A stretch of DNA of 64,000 bases from Granulosicoccus sp036478595 (GTDB lineage Bacteria > Pseudomonadota > Gammaproteobacteria > Granulosicoccales > Granulosicoccaceae), in NCBI GenBank assembly GCA_036478595.1, contig JAZGEF010000039.1:62001-126000 (forward strand), in the 5' to 3' direction. Below the pieces are notes generated by a model, which did not search any database, had not been told where the DNA came from, and saw only the letters and a program-made list of their open reading frames with translations. Within the stretch, counting starts at the first letter, position 1, and each line of letters begins with the position of its first letter. A program made the position numbers and the translations under genes. This document shows, in pieces, positions 9,304-18,679 of this stretch.

Positions 9304-9819
9304 ATGAAGCTACGCCATCTATTCTCAATATTCCTGTTAACTGTTGTCGCGGGCTATGCCCAAGCGGATGAATACATCGCTATCGAAGGCACTGCAGGCA
9401 CACTTGAAAACCCAAACAACGTTGTGATTGACCCTAGCGGAATTCGACTTCGTTTGGGCACGCGGATTGATCAGACATTTGATTTGGAAGTTCAATTTGG
9501 TTTCTTGGGTGATAGCTCAACGGATAACTTTGACAAGTTAAATGCGTCGTTTGCCGGGGCTTTTTTGAAAGGTTATTTACCGATAGGGCATAACAGTGCC
9601 TTGTTCGCCTTAGGTGGATTTACTGCAGTTGAGTTAACACAAGAAGTGAATGATCAAAAATTTAGCGATAGTAGGAATGGGTTTTCCTACGGCTTTGGTT
9701 TAGAAACTAAGTTGACAGAAAATGCTGACCTTACTGCTGACTATATGCGATACATCGCTGAAGACGGGCTGTTTGAACACTTTTCAGCAGTTAGCTTTGG
9801 AATTAAGCTCTATTTTTAG
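9304..9819 (+). CDS. Small outer-membrane beta-barrel protein
   Basis: A 171-residue protein with a Sec signal peptide (MKLRHLF then a hydrophobic run, cleavage likely after AQA at residue 21). The mature part is made of alternating strand-like segments (YIAIEGTAG, GIRLRLGTRI, FDLEVQFGFL, NGFSYGFGLETKL, NADLTADYMRYI) and ends in SFGIKLYF with a C-terminal phenylalanine, the usual barrel-assembly signal. This fits the OmpA-like or Ail/OmpX porin-family eight-stranded barrels. Substrate and role are unknown. It stands alone between gcvP and a convergent gene. Confidence 0.8.
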   Translation: MKLRHLFSIFLLTVVAGYAQADEYIAIEGTAGTLENPNNVVIDPSGIRLRLGTRIDQTFDLEVQFGFLGDSSTDNFDKLNASFAGAFLKGYLPIGHNSALFALGGFTAVELTQEVNDQKFSDSRNGFSYGFGLETKLTENADLTADYMRYIAEDGLFEHFSAVSFGIKLYF

Positions 9820-9845
9820 GCGGGATGATAAGCGCAATGTTGAGG

Positions 9846-10574
9846 CTAATGGCGAATAGCGTAAGCCTTAATCGTTTCATAGTCCGCCATACACGCTTCA
9901 GCCACTTGTTGCTGCGCCTCGCTTAATGCAGGGTAAGCGGTATTTTGTTTTTTAAAGCCGGTAGATTTATTAACTGCGTTATACCAATGTTTTCCCCACA
10001 CTCCATCGGTATCACGAGCACCTGCAGGCCAGCAGAGCATGGCTTCTTCAAAATCGATATTTAATTGTTCACATAAAATTGTGAACTGTTGACGTGGGTT
10101 ATCTATAAACAAAGCGCTATCGATGACTAATGGTTTTGTTACGCCAATGTTTTGAATTTGATCAAAAAGATTTTTTTGTAAGGCATAGCCTAAATCGCTT
10201 GCAACGCAATCTTCACGCTTAGCGGCATAGGATGCCACTACTAAGTGCGGGTCTCTGATTAAAAACACATTGCTGATGGCGTTAACCCAATCTAGTTTGA
10301 TATGCGGCAAAATATGTGTGCAGATATGCTTTTGAAAAAAAATACCACTCGCATGCGGTTGGCTAATTGCAGCCGTAACGCTGCGCCAATCAGTATCACC
10401 GCTGTCGATGATCTCTTGTGCCATCGGATGGTCAATACCAGTAACCTTTAGATAGTTGGCATAGAAGGGCTCATCTATAACGACAGTATCGCTACGATTC
10501 TCCCATGAGCGCATCATCGCTGTAGAGATATTACGTGGCGCTGACCACATTGCTATTATGCGTCCAGTATTCAA
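9846..10574 (-). CDS. Sulfotransferase-family-like protein
   Basis: A 242-residue protein whose N-terminus MNTGRIIAMWSAPRNISTAM resembles the phosphosulfate-binding loop of sulfotransferase-fold proteins (SxPRxxST, as in SGPRNIST-type members). A second family-like segment is NVFLIRDPHLVVASYA, matching the IRDPR/SxxS 3'-phosphate site. Such proteins are often annotated simply as sulfotransferase family; the acceptor is unknown. The start overlaps the hemL stop by 4 bases, so the two genes are probably co-translated, although no metabolic link to haem synthesis is known to me. Confidence 0.75.
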   Translation of the reverse strand: MNTGRIIAMWSAPRNISTAMMRSWENRSDTVVIDEPFYANYLKVTGIDHPMAQEIIDSGDTDWRSVTAAISQPHASGIFFQKHICTHILPHIKLDWVNAISNVFLIRDPHLVVASYAAKREDCVASDLGYALQKNLFDQIQNIGVTKPLVIDSALFIDNPRQQFTILCEQLNIDFEEAMLCWPAGARDTDGVWGKHWYNAVNKSTGFKKQNTAYPALSEAQQQVAEACMADYETIKAYAIRH

Positions 10575-11860
10575 GAGCTAGCGATCGCGGCAAATGCTTT
10601 ATCAGCAGCTGCAATAGTATTGTTAATGTCAGCATCAGTGTGCGCAGCACTAATAAAGCCGGCTTCAAACGATGATGGCGCAAGGTTAATCCCGGACGCC
10701 AACATAGAATGGAAAAACTGAATGAAGTGTTCGGTGTTGCATTGCATCACATCACTAAAGTGGCTGATTTTTTCCTGCTTGCTAAAAAACATGCCAAACA
10801 TGCCACCAATATGATCACTAGTAAATCCGATGTTATGTTTTTTGGCCGCTGCGCTGATGCCCGCTAATAACGATTCGGATTTTTGTTCTAGTGCTTCAAA
10901 AAAGCCAGGCTTGGAAATAAGCTCCAGTGTTTTTAAGCCAGCGCACATAGCAACGGGGTTACCCGATAAAGTACCGGCTTGATATACCTTCCCTAATGGA
11001 GCGATGTGTTCCATGATGGCTTGCTTGCCGCCAAATGCACCTACTGGCATACCACCGCCAATAACTTTACCTAGTGTTGTGATATCAGGTGTTACGCCAT
11101 AGAGTGTTTGCGCGCCACCAAGCGCTACGCGAAAGCCGGTCATCACTTCGTCAAAAATTAGCACGCTGCCGTGTTCGTCGCATACCTCGCGCATAGCTTG
11201 AAGGTACCCCGGCAAAGGTGCAACAAAGTTCATGTTGCCAGCGATTGGCTCAACAATAATGCAGGCAATGCTTTTGCCGTGTTGCTTGAAGCATTCGCGC
11301 AGTGCGTCAGGATCATTAAACGGTACCGTTAAGGTGTGTTGTGCAAATGATTCGGGTACGCCGGGGGAATTCGGTACGCCGAGTGTTAGTGCGCCAGAGC
11401 CTGCTTTAACCAGTAGTGAATCAGAGTGGCCGTGGTAGCAACCTTCGAACTTAACGATGTTGTCGCGCCCGGTATAGCCCCGTGCCAGGCGGATTGCACT
11501 CATCGTGGCTTCAGTACCTGAGCTCACCATACGTACTCGATCAATCGAGGGCACTAGCTCACAGATGCGTTCAGCCATTTCGGTTTCGATCTCAGTGGGC
11601 GCGCCAAAGCTCAAACCATTGGCTGCTGTTTCCTGTACTTCACGAATCACCTCAGGGTGCGCATGACCCAGCACCATAGGCCCCCAGGAGCCGACGTAAT
11701 CGATGTATTGCTTGTTATCGGCATCAAACACATAGGCGCCGTTGGCACGCGCGATGAAGCGGGGTGTGCCGCCTACGCTGCCAAAGGCGCGAACCGGAGA
11801 GTTTACGCCACCGGGAATGACACGCTGAGCGCGCTCAAATAGGGCTTCGGCTTTTGACAT
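10571..11860 (-). CDS. hemL: Glutamate-1-semialdehyde 2,1-aminomutase
   Basis: A class-III PLP aminotransferase-fold enzyme that converts glutamate-1-semialdehyde to 5-aminolevulinate. The PLP lysine is Lys265 in TTLGKVIGGGMPVG; SSGTEATMSAIRLARG and FEGCYHGHSDSLLVKAG are family motifs. The length of 429 residues is standard. Its substrate is made by HemA, encoded at 52.3-53.6 kb. The ATG start is preceded by GGAG (TTGGAGTAAACG). The promoter must lie in the 188-base divergent gap towards fbp. Confidence 0.97.
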   Translation of the reverse strand: MSKAEALFERAQRVIPGGVNSPVRAFGSVGGTPRFIARANGAYVFDADNKQYIDYVGSWGPMVLGHAHPEVIREVQETAANGLSFGAPTEIETEMAERICELVPSIDRVRMVSSGTEATMSAIRLARGYTGRDNIVKFEGCYHGHSDSLLVKAGSGALTLGVPNSPGVPESFAQHTLTVPFNDPDALRECFKQHGKSIACIIVEPIAGNMNFVAPLPGYLQAMREVCDEHGSVLIFDEVMTGFRVALGGAQTLYGVTPDITTLGKVIGGGMPVGAFGGKQAIMEHIAPLGKVYQAGTLSGNPVAMCAGLKTLELISKPGFFEALEQKSESLLAGISAAAKKHNIGFTSDHIGGMFGMFFSKQEKISHFSDVMQCNTEHFIQFFHSMLASGINLAPSSFEAGFISAAHTDADINNTIAAADKAFAAIASS

Positions 11861-12048
11861 CGTTTACTCCAACTCACTAAAACAAACGCAAACTTACCAT
11901 GACCCAGCCGTCAAATGAGTGCTCCGGTTCGGCACACTCTTGTGATAGTTGCGACAATAGGGAATTGGTAAGGCGGCTGGGCACAGAAATTGGTGTGAAA
12001 GCCCCTTGTCGCTGCTATGAACTAAAGCACTATCGTGGAGATCAACTG

Positions 12049-13059
12049 ATGCATAAAGGTATGACATTCACTCGCTTTTGCGCCGAGCAAGAAGCGCTAG
12101 CTGGTGGAAACGGTGATTTAACTGCGCTGCTGGATGCGGTAAACGCAGCCTGTCGGCGATTATCAGATTTGGTGCGTCGCGGCGAGATAGCAGGTGTGCT
12201 TGGTACTGCGGGTCAAGAAAACGTGCAAGGAGAGGAGCAAAAAAAGCTTGATATTATTGCCAACGATATATTTATTGAATCAACAGAATGGACAGGCCAA
12301 TTGGCGGCATTGGCATCTGAGGAAATGGACAATCACTATCCCATTAGTGGTCAGTTTAAACGTGGTAATTTTTTAATGACGTTTGACCCATTAGATGGTT
12401 CGTCCAACATTGATGTTAATGGTGCAACAGGTACGATATTTTCGATCACACGTTTTGATGGTGAAGGCACACCGGGGGACGATGATTTTTTGCAAAGCGG
12501 TAGACAACAAGTGTGTGCCGGTTACTGCTTGTATAGCAGCGCATCAATGATGGTGATAACACTCGGCAATGGTGTTGCAGGCTTCACACTTGACAACAGT
12601 ATTGGTGATTTCGTTTTAACTCACCCTGAGATGAACGTGCCGGCCGCAACTAACGAATTTGCTATTAATGCAGCCTATTCTGAACATTGGCAGGCACCGG
12701 TTAAACAATATATTAACGAGTGTGTTCAAGGTGCAGATGGTGTGCGAGGCAAGGCGTTTAACATGCGCTGGGCGGGTTCGATGGTGGGTGATGTACATCG
12801 TATTTTATGTAGAGGTGGTGTGTTTCTTTATCCGCTTGATGAGCGCATGATTGCTAAAGGCGCTGCGGGCAAGTTGCGTTTGCTGTACGAGGCAAACCCA
12901 ATGGGCATGTTGATGGAACAAGCAGGTGGATTGGCGCACACCGGCGTGCAAGCCATATTGGATATTCAGCCCGATGGTTTGCATCAACGCGTGCCTGTGA
13001 TTATGGGCTCCTCAGAGGAGGTTAAACGCTTGCTTGAGTACCACCAGAGCCAAACATGA
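12049..13059 (+). CDS. fbp: Class I fructose-1,6-bisphosphatase
   Basis: FBPase hydrolyses fructose-1,6-bisphosphate in gluconeogenesis. The metal-site motif DPLDGSSNID and ENVQGEEQKKLD are clear. I choose ATG 12049: it has a GTGGAG ribosome binding site 8 bases upstream and gives 336 residues, and MTFTRFCAEQE then aligns with the start of E. coli Fbp. The frame stays open back to ATG 11899, which would add a 50-residue cysteine-rich stretch without a ribosome binding site. The stop overlaps the next gene by 4 bases. Confidence 0.95.
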   Translation: MHKGMTFTRFCAEQEALAGGNGDLTALLDAVNAACRRLSDLVRRGEIAGVLGTAGQENVQGEEQKKLDIIANDIFIESTEWTGQLAALASEEMDNHYPISGQFKRGNFLMTFDPLDGSSNIDVNGATGTIFSITRFDGEGTPGDDDFLQSGRQQVCAGYCLYSSASMMVITLGNGVAGFTLDNSIGDFVLTHPEMNVPAATNEFAINAAYSEHWQAPVKQYINECVQGADGVRGKAFNMRWAGSMVGDVHRILCRGGVFLYPLDERMIAKGAAGKLRLLYEANPMGMLMEQAGGLAHTGVQAILDIQPDGLHQRVPVIMGSSEEVKRLLEYHQSQT

Positions 13060-13502
13060 GCAGTGAGCCTTTCTGGCTGAAAAAGTCATTGGATGATCTA
13101 TCTGATGCAGAGTGGGAATCCCTGTGTGATGGCTGCGGCAGGTGCTGTATGCAGAAACTGCAGGATGCTGATGAGGGCGATGTGTACTTCACTGATGTCG
13201 CATGCCGTTTGCTCGACAGGGATAGTTGCCAATGCAGCGATTACGGCAACCGCTTTAAGCGGGTCGAGGATTGCGTATCGCTACGTCCCCTGGATGAACA
13301 AAAAATAAGTTGGCTACCGCCAAGCTGCGCTTATCGGCGATTGGCGCTAGGGCAGGGTCTGGCCAGTTGGCATCCCTTAGTTAGCGGAGATCCGCAAACC
13401 ATTGTTACTGCAGGCATTAGCATGGATGGGCGGTGTAGGGCTGAAAACGAAGTGCCGGTCCACGAGCTTCCCGCTCACATCATTGAATGGCAAGACCTGT
13501 AG
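13056..13502 (+). CDS. YcgN-family (UPF0260) cysteine-cluster protein
   Basis: A 148-residue protein of the YcgN/UPF0260 family, with the metal-chelating motif CDGCGRCC near residues 24-31 and further conserved cysteines (VACRLLD, CQCSDY, DCVSLRP). The sequence SWLPPSCAYRRLALGQ is a family hallmark. The function is not established; the cysteine pattern suggests zinc or iron-sulfur binding. The ATG start overlaps the fbp stop (ATGA), so the two genes form one unit. Confidence 0.9.
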   Translation: MSSEPFWLKKSLDDLSDAEWESLCDGCGRCCMQKLQDADEGDVYFTDVACRLLDRDSCQCSDYGNRFKRVEDCVSLRPLDEQKISWLPPSCAYRRLALGQGLASWHPLVSGDPQTIVTAGISMDGRCRAENEVPVHELPAHIIEWQDL

Positions 13503-13605
13503 ATCAATTTTGATCATTGTCAAGATTGAATCCGCCCGTTTTTGTATAAAAAATATCTTTAAATATTAATTAGTTATAAACTATTCGAAGATTTGCAATT
13601 AACTG

Positions 13606-13635
13606 TTGTGTCCGTGCCATTCTTGTGGTTATATT
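13606..13635 (+). promoter_or_regulatory. Candidate sigma-70 promoter for rsd
   Basis: TTGTGT at 13606-13611 and TATATT at 13630-13635 are 18 bases apart, about 80 bases ahead of the rsd start. The 100 bases upstream (13503-13605) are strikingly AT-rich, which could act as an UP element. This is a pattern match only. Confidence 0.35.
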
Positions 13636-13715
13636 ACGACACCAATTGGCTGCATCCTTGCTTTAAAAAGAGTGTATCCAACGTTAATTTGATTTGCGAA
13701 ACGAAGGTCCCAATC

Positions 13716-14207
13716 ATGTCTCCATCTAATGCAGAAGCGAAAGTAACAGACGGTAGCAGCGGTGTAGAGCGTCGCGAACGGCTTACACATACGATCAATT
13801 CATTGATCAAATTGCGTCAGAATGTTGTTGTCTCGTATTGCAAGCTGTCCGGTGTCAGCTCGTTCGAAAGCCGCGAAGCAGAATCTCATTCAGTTGATCC
13901 TGATCAACTACGTACTTTCTGCCAGATCATGGTTGATTACACGGCGATGGGGCACTTTGAAGTATATCAACGCATCATAGAAGGCAAGGAGCGTCGTAAG
14001 GCGGTTAAAGAAGTGGCCAGAGAGGTGTATCCCGCCATTGCTGAAACTACAGATTACTTGGTTGATTTCAATGATAAGTACGATGCTTTTGAAAGCACTG
14101 CCGACGAAGTGCTGCAGCTACAGGGCGATCTTGCCAAGCTAGGACAAATTATCTCGATTCGCGGTGAGCTAGAAGATAAAATCCTCGCAGCCCTTGAGCA
14201 AAAGTAA
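13716..14207 (+). CDS. rsd: Rsd/AlgQ anti-sigma-70 factor
   Basis: A 163-residue helical protein of the Rsd/AlgQ family, which binds the housekeeping sigma factor and lowers its availability in stationary phase. Recognisable segments are RRERLTHTINSLIKLRQNVV, LRTFCQIMVDYTAMGHFEVY and the late LGEVLE-like helix. The start is ATG 13716, with GAAGG 8 bases upstream. The frame is open back to 13593, but that extension has no family similarity and would cover the likely promoter. Confidence 0.88.
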   Translation: MSPSNAEAKVTDGSSGVERRERLTHTINSLIKLRQNVVVSYCKLSGVSSFESREAESHSVDPDQLRTFCQIMVDYTAMGHFEVYQRIIEGKERRKAVKEVAREVYPAIAETTDYLVDFNDKYDAFESTADEVLQLQGDLAKLGQIISIRGELEDKILAALEQK

Positions 14208-14227
14208 GCTCTCGGCTAATTAAGATG

Positions 14228-14255
14228 AAAAAAACGGCGCACATTCGACGCGCCG
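14228..14255 (-). terminator. Intrinsic terminator on the minus strand
   Basis: A perfect 6-bp GC stem (14235-14240 with 14250-14255, 9-base loop) is flanked on the + strand by seven A residues at 14228-14234. Read on the minus strand it is a hairpin followed by seven U residues, a good rho-independent terminator. On the + strand no U-run follows, so it does not serve rsd. No annotated minus-strand gene lies upstream, only the short ORF at 14304-14372. Confidence 0.6.
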
Positions 14256-14303
14256 CGGCGGCCTAGGCATGCGGGCATCTGGCCCAAAACCCTCATACAA
14301 TCA

Positions 14304-14372
14304 CTACCATTTCCGCACCACCAGCTGCATTCTCGCGTACCCTTGCGGTATCACCACACCGTAGAATTTCAT
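14304..14372 (-). CDS. Possible 22-residue small protein
   Basis: A short ORF starts at ATG 14372 (minus strand), begins MKFYGVVIPQGYARM and ends in RKW followed by two stops (TAG TGA). AAGGTGG sits 5 bases ahead of the ATG, close to a consensus Shine-Dalgarno, and a U-tailed terminator follows 48 bases after the stop. The peptide is strongly basic (three Arg, two Lys, no acidic residue). The start region overlaps the rlmI start on the other strand. I do not recognise a family. Chance is a real alternative for so short an ORF. Confidence 0.35.
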   Translation of the reverse strand: MKFYGVVIPQGYARMQLVVRKW

Positions 14373-14373
14373 T

Positions 14374-15555
14374 GTGACCACCTTACGTTTAAAAAAAGGC
14401 GAGGAGAAGCGCCTTTCTTCCGGCCATTTGTGGGTATTTTCAAATGAGATTGATACGGCAGTTACGCCACTAAAAGGCATTGAGCCAGGCCAGCCGGTTA
14501 CGGTGGAGCGGGCTAACGGCCAGTTTTTAGGCTTTGGTTACGCCAACCCGCACTCCCTAATATCTGCACGCATAGTCAGCCATCAATCCAACAAACCTTG
14601 GGATGCCGCATTGTTATGCGAACGACTGAGCATTGCGCTGGGGTTGCGAGAGCGGATGCATGAAATACCTTATTACCGCTGGGTGCATAGCGAGGGTGAT
14701 TTATTGCCTGGTTTGGTCGTTGATCGCTACAACGATTTGTTGGTTGTGCAAATAAATACTGCTGGCATGGAGCGGTTTAAAGATGACATCGTTAAGGCAC
14801 TAAGCAAGCACGATAATGTCAATCATATTGTTTTTCGTAACGACAACGCGATCCGCGAGCTTGAGCAGTTACCTTTGTATCGAGAAACTGCATTGGGCAA
14901 CCCGCCTGAAGCATTAGTGATCGTTGAAAACGAACTTGAATTTAAAGTGCCGGCAGAGCTTGGTCAAAAAACTGGGTGGTTTTATGATCATCGCAATAGC
15001 CGTATGGCATTACGCAATTGGGTGAAAGGTAAACGGGTGCTTGATCTTTACACCTACCTTGGTGCGTTTGGTTTAAATGCTGCAACAGCCGGTGCCGCAT
15101 CAGTATTGGCAATCGATTCATCAGAAGTGGCAGTCTCTGCAGCTAACGAGAATGCCGCGGCTAATGGGCTCTCAGATGTGTTTACAGCTAAACAAGATGA
15201 TGCCGTTGAAACAATGCGAGCCTTGTATACCGCTGGTGAATTATTTGATGTAGTGGTGCTTGATCCGCCGGCTTTTATTAAAAAGCGCAAAGATCGAGAT
15301 GCTGGCATGCGCCATTACCAGCTCAACAATCGTTTGGCGATGCGCTTACTAAACCCGGGTGGGTTGTTGTTAAGCGCTTCGTGCTCACAAGCATTGGATA
15401 TGCAAGCCTTGCAAAAAGTTATTCAAGAATCAAAGCCTAAACTGAGCCCTGGTTTGCAGATTCTAGAACATCATTACCAAGCCGCTGATCATCCAGCACA
15501 TTTATCCATGCCTGAAAGCCTTTACTTGAAAGGTTTGCTGGTTAAAGTGTTGTAA
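14374..15555 (+). CDS. rlmI: 23S rRNA (cytosine-1962-C5)-methyltransferase RlmI-like
   Basis: A 393-residue class I SAM-dependent RNA methyltransferase. The N-terminal PUA-like domain (LRLKKGEEKRLSSGHLWVFS) is followed by an EEHD-like domain and a Rossmann fold with VLDLYTYLGAFGLNAA (SAM site) and VVLDPPAFIKKRKD. SCSQALD near the C-terminus carries the family's catalytic cysteine. Family members methylate C1962 of 23S rRNA in E. coli. The GTG start at 14374 has no clear ribosome binding site. Confidence 0.92.
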   Translation: MTTLRLKKGEEKRLSSGHLWVFSNEIDTAVTPLKGIEPGQPVTVERANGQFLGFGYANPHSLISARIVSHQSNKPWDAALLCERLSIALGLRERMHEIPYYRWVHSEGDLLPGLVVDRYNDLLVVQINTAGMERFKDDIVKALSKHDNVNHIVFRNDNAIRELEQLPLYRETALGNPPEALVIVENELEFKVPAELGQKTGWFYDHRNSRMALRNWVKGKRVLDLYTYLGAFGLNAATAGAASVLAIDSSEVAVSAANENAAANGLSDVFTAKQDDAVETMRALYTAGELFDVVVLDPPAFIKKRKDRDAGMRHYQLNNRLAMRLLNPGGLLLSASCSQALDMQALQKVIQESKPKLSPGLQILEHHYQAADHPAHLSMPESLYLKGLLVKVL

Positions 15556-15608
15556 CGAGTTAGTTGCGCTTATACGGTTAACACGCTTAGATAGAAGGTC
15601 ATATCGCT

Positions 15609-16454
15609 ATGGTTCAAAACATCGTTACTACAGATTACTTAGCTAGTGCTTTGCAGCAAGATAGCCAATCTATCCGATTATTTGACGCAACGTTTCACCT
15701 CATCGATAAAACGCGTGACGCGCAGCAAGAGTGTGGGGATGAGCATATTAGTGGCGCGCAGTTTTTCGATATTACACGCATCGCTGATACGAGTTCTCCA
15801 TTACCCAATACCGTGCCGTCGGCAACAACATTTGAACAGTCGGTCCGCGCCCTAGGTGTCAATTCTGATCACACTGTCGTGGCTTATGACCGATACGGGC
15901 TTATGTCTGCGGCACGTGTTTGGTGGCTGTTCCGCTATTTTGGTCACGACAATGTTGTGGTGCTTGATGGTGGCTTGCCAAAATGGTTAGCAGAACGCAG
16001 GCCGGTGGATGGTGATAGTGTTCAATATGCACAAGGGAACTTCACCGCCGAGCTCAAACCCCAACTGCTGTCGTCAGTTTCGCAGGTACACGACATCGTG
16101 AATGGCAATGGCCCCACTATTGTTGATGCTAGAGGCGCTGGGCGTTTTGCTGGTAACTCACCTGAGCCGCGTGAAGGTTTACGAGCCGGACACATCCCGG
16201 GTTCGGTTAATTTGCCTTACAGCGAATTACTGAATAGCGATCACACATTTAAGCGCGCTGATGAAATAACAGCTGCGTTTAAGGATGCCGGTGTTAATCC
16301 GAATGAGCCAATTGTCGCCAGCTGCGGCTCGGGTGTAACCGCCTGCATATTAGCCTTGGGCTTGGCGCAGCTAGGAGAGCAACAAACCGCCGTGTTTGAT
16401 GGTTCTTGGACTGAATGGGGCTCGACGCAGCGCTTACCAATAGCCACAATGTAG
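15609..16454 (+). CDS. sseA: Thiosulfate/3-mercaptopyruvate sulfurtransferase
   Basis: A 281-residue two-domain rhodanese. The N-terminal inactive rhodanese domain spans residues about 10-130 and the C-terminal catalytic one about 150-275, with active-site Cys239 in CGSGVTA. The CGSGVT[AT] loop is the form usually seen in 3-mercaptopyruvate sulfurtransferases, while thiosulfate sulfurtransferases tend to have CRKGVT. PREGLRAGHIPGSVNLPY precedes it as in SseA. It stands as a single gene before lgt. Confidence 0.92.
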   Translation: MVQNIVTTDYLASALQQDSQSIRLFDATFHLIDKTRDAQQECGDEHISGAQFFDITRIADTSSPLPNTVPSATTFEQSVRALGVNSDHTVVAYDRYGLMSAARVWWLFRYFGHDNVVVLDGGLPKWLAERRPVDGDSVQYAQGNFTAELKPQLLSSVSQVHDIVNGNGPTIVDARGAGRFAGNSPEPREGLRAGHIPGSVNLPYSELLNSDHTFKRADEITAAFKDAGVNPNEPIVASCGSGVTACILALGLAQLGEQQTAVFDGSWTEWGSTQRLPIATM

Positions 16455-16520
16455 GCCCTTAATGACGCTCGAATTCCGCGTATACTGTCGCTTGCCAAGC
16501 GCCTGGAAACCTTTAACACA

Positions 16521-17318
16521 ATGCTGCAATACCCCGAGATAGATCCAGTTGCCGTAAGCCTAGGCCCGCTTACCGTGCATTGGTATGGCGTGACCTACCT
16601 AGTCGCATTTTTAGCCGGTTGGTGGCTGGCTAAACACCGGGCACGCCAAGCTAATTCAGGTTGGAAGCCAGACGAAATTGGCGATATCGTTTTTTACATC
16701 GTATTAGGTGTTGTTATAGGCGGCAAAGTCGGCTCGCTACTGTTTTATCAGTGGGAGACCTTCAGTGCCAACCCGCTAATCGCGTTTCACTGGGAAACCT
16801 GGGTAAAAGGCGGCATGTCCTTTCACGGCGGCTTCTTAGGCGTGTTGGCTGCGTTTTGGATATATGCCCGCCACACTAAGCGTTCATTTTTTCAAGTCGC
16901 TGATTTCATTGCTCCGGCATTCCCAATTGGCTTAGGCGCCGGCCGCATTGGCAATTTTATCAATGGCGAGCTGTGGGGCAGAGTGACTGATGTGCCGTGG
17001 GGTATGGTGTTTCCACATGTAGACCAACAAGCTCGTCATCCTAATCAGCTGTACCAATTCTTCTTTGAAGGCATCGTGTTGTTTGCCCTCGTATGGTGGT
17101 TTTCCAGTAAGCCGCGCCCGCGCATGGCGGTGTCGGGAATGTTCGTGCTGCTGTATGGCATCTATCGGTTTATGATTGAGTTTGTACGTGAACCTGATGG
17201 TCATTTGGGTTTTATTGCATTCGACTGGGCAACTATGGGGCAACTGCTGTCATTGCCAATGATCTTAATCGGCTTAACCTTGTTGGTACTGGCCTACACC
17301 CGCCACAATAAGGCATAA
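16521..17318 (+). CDS. lgt: Prolipoprotein diacylglyceryl transferase
   Basis: Lgt adds diacylglycerol to the lipobox cysteine, the first step of lipoprotein maturation. The 265-residue protein has about seven membrane segments and the signature GRIGNFINGELWGR. The conserved HGGFLG loop (GGMSFHGGFLG) is also present. thyA starts 3 bases after the stop, forming the common lgt-thyA-folA order. Confidence 0.97.
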   Translation: MLQYPEIDPVAVSLGPLTVHWYGVTYLVAFLAGWWLAKHRARQANSGWKPDEIGDIVFYIVLGVVIGGKVGSLLFYQWETFSANPLIAFHWETWVKGGMSFHGGFLGVLAAFWIYARHTKRSFFQVADFIAPAFPIGLGAGRIGNFINGELWGRVTDVPWGMVFPHVDQQARHPNQLYQFFFEGIVLFALVWWFSSKPRPRMAVSGMFVLLYGIYRFMIEFVREPDGHLGFIAFDWATMGQLLSLPMILIGLTLLVLAYTRHNKA

Positions 17319-17321
17319 GCG

Positions 17322-18116
<795 letters not shown>

Positions 18117-18136
18117 TTGATCGGGTATGAGTTGAT

Positions 18137-18679
18137 ATGACAAACGAGGCAGCTAACGAGGCAATTAAGGTGTGCGTGATCCTAGCAATGGATCGCAATA
18201 AGCTTATCGGCAAAGAAGGTGGTATGCCTTGGCATATACCCGGTGAGTTGGCTAACTTTAAATCGGTCACGATGGGGCACCCTGTCATCATGGGCCGAAA
18301 AACATTTGATTCAATCGGTAAGCCGTTACCGGGTAGGCTTAATGTTGTGGTAACTCGCAATAAAGAGTGGCAAGCGGAGGGTGCCGTTGCCGTCACATCG
18401 CTTGCTGATGCAATGGATGTGAGTAAGGCAACTGTGACGGACGCTGTCAATCCACAAATTATGATTATCGGCGGAGCGGCCTTATGTCGCGATGCAATGC
18501 CATTTGCCGACAGGCTTTACCTAACGTTTATTGATCACGAGTATGAAGGTGACACTTGGTTTGATAGTTACAGCAGCGATGATTGGCGAGAGGTGTCCAG
18601 GTGCGATGTGGATCCGGCCGAGAGCAACGATATTCCGATTTCCTATCGCGTGTTAGAACGAGCAAACAATTGTGGCTAA
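18137..18679 (+). CDS. folA: Dihydrofolate reductase
   Basis: A 180-residue DHFR. Family motifs are VILAMDRNKLIGKEGGMPWH (substrate loop), MGRKTFDSIGKPLPGR (NADPH site) and IMIIGGAALC. It reduces dihydrofolate to tetrahydrofolate. The ATG follows thyA by 20 bases. The last 4 bases overlap a convergent ORF on the other strand. Confidence 0.97.
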   Translation: MTNEAANEAIKVCVILAMDRNKLIGKEGGMPWHIPGELANFKSVTMGHPVIMGRKTFDSIGKPLPGRLNVVVTRNKEWQAEGAVAVTSLADAMDVSKATVTDAVNPQIMIIGGAALCRDAMPFADRLYLTFIDHEYEGDTWFDSYSSDDWREVSRCDVDPAESNDIPISYRVLERANNCG

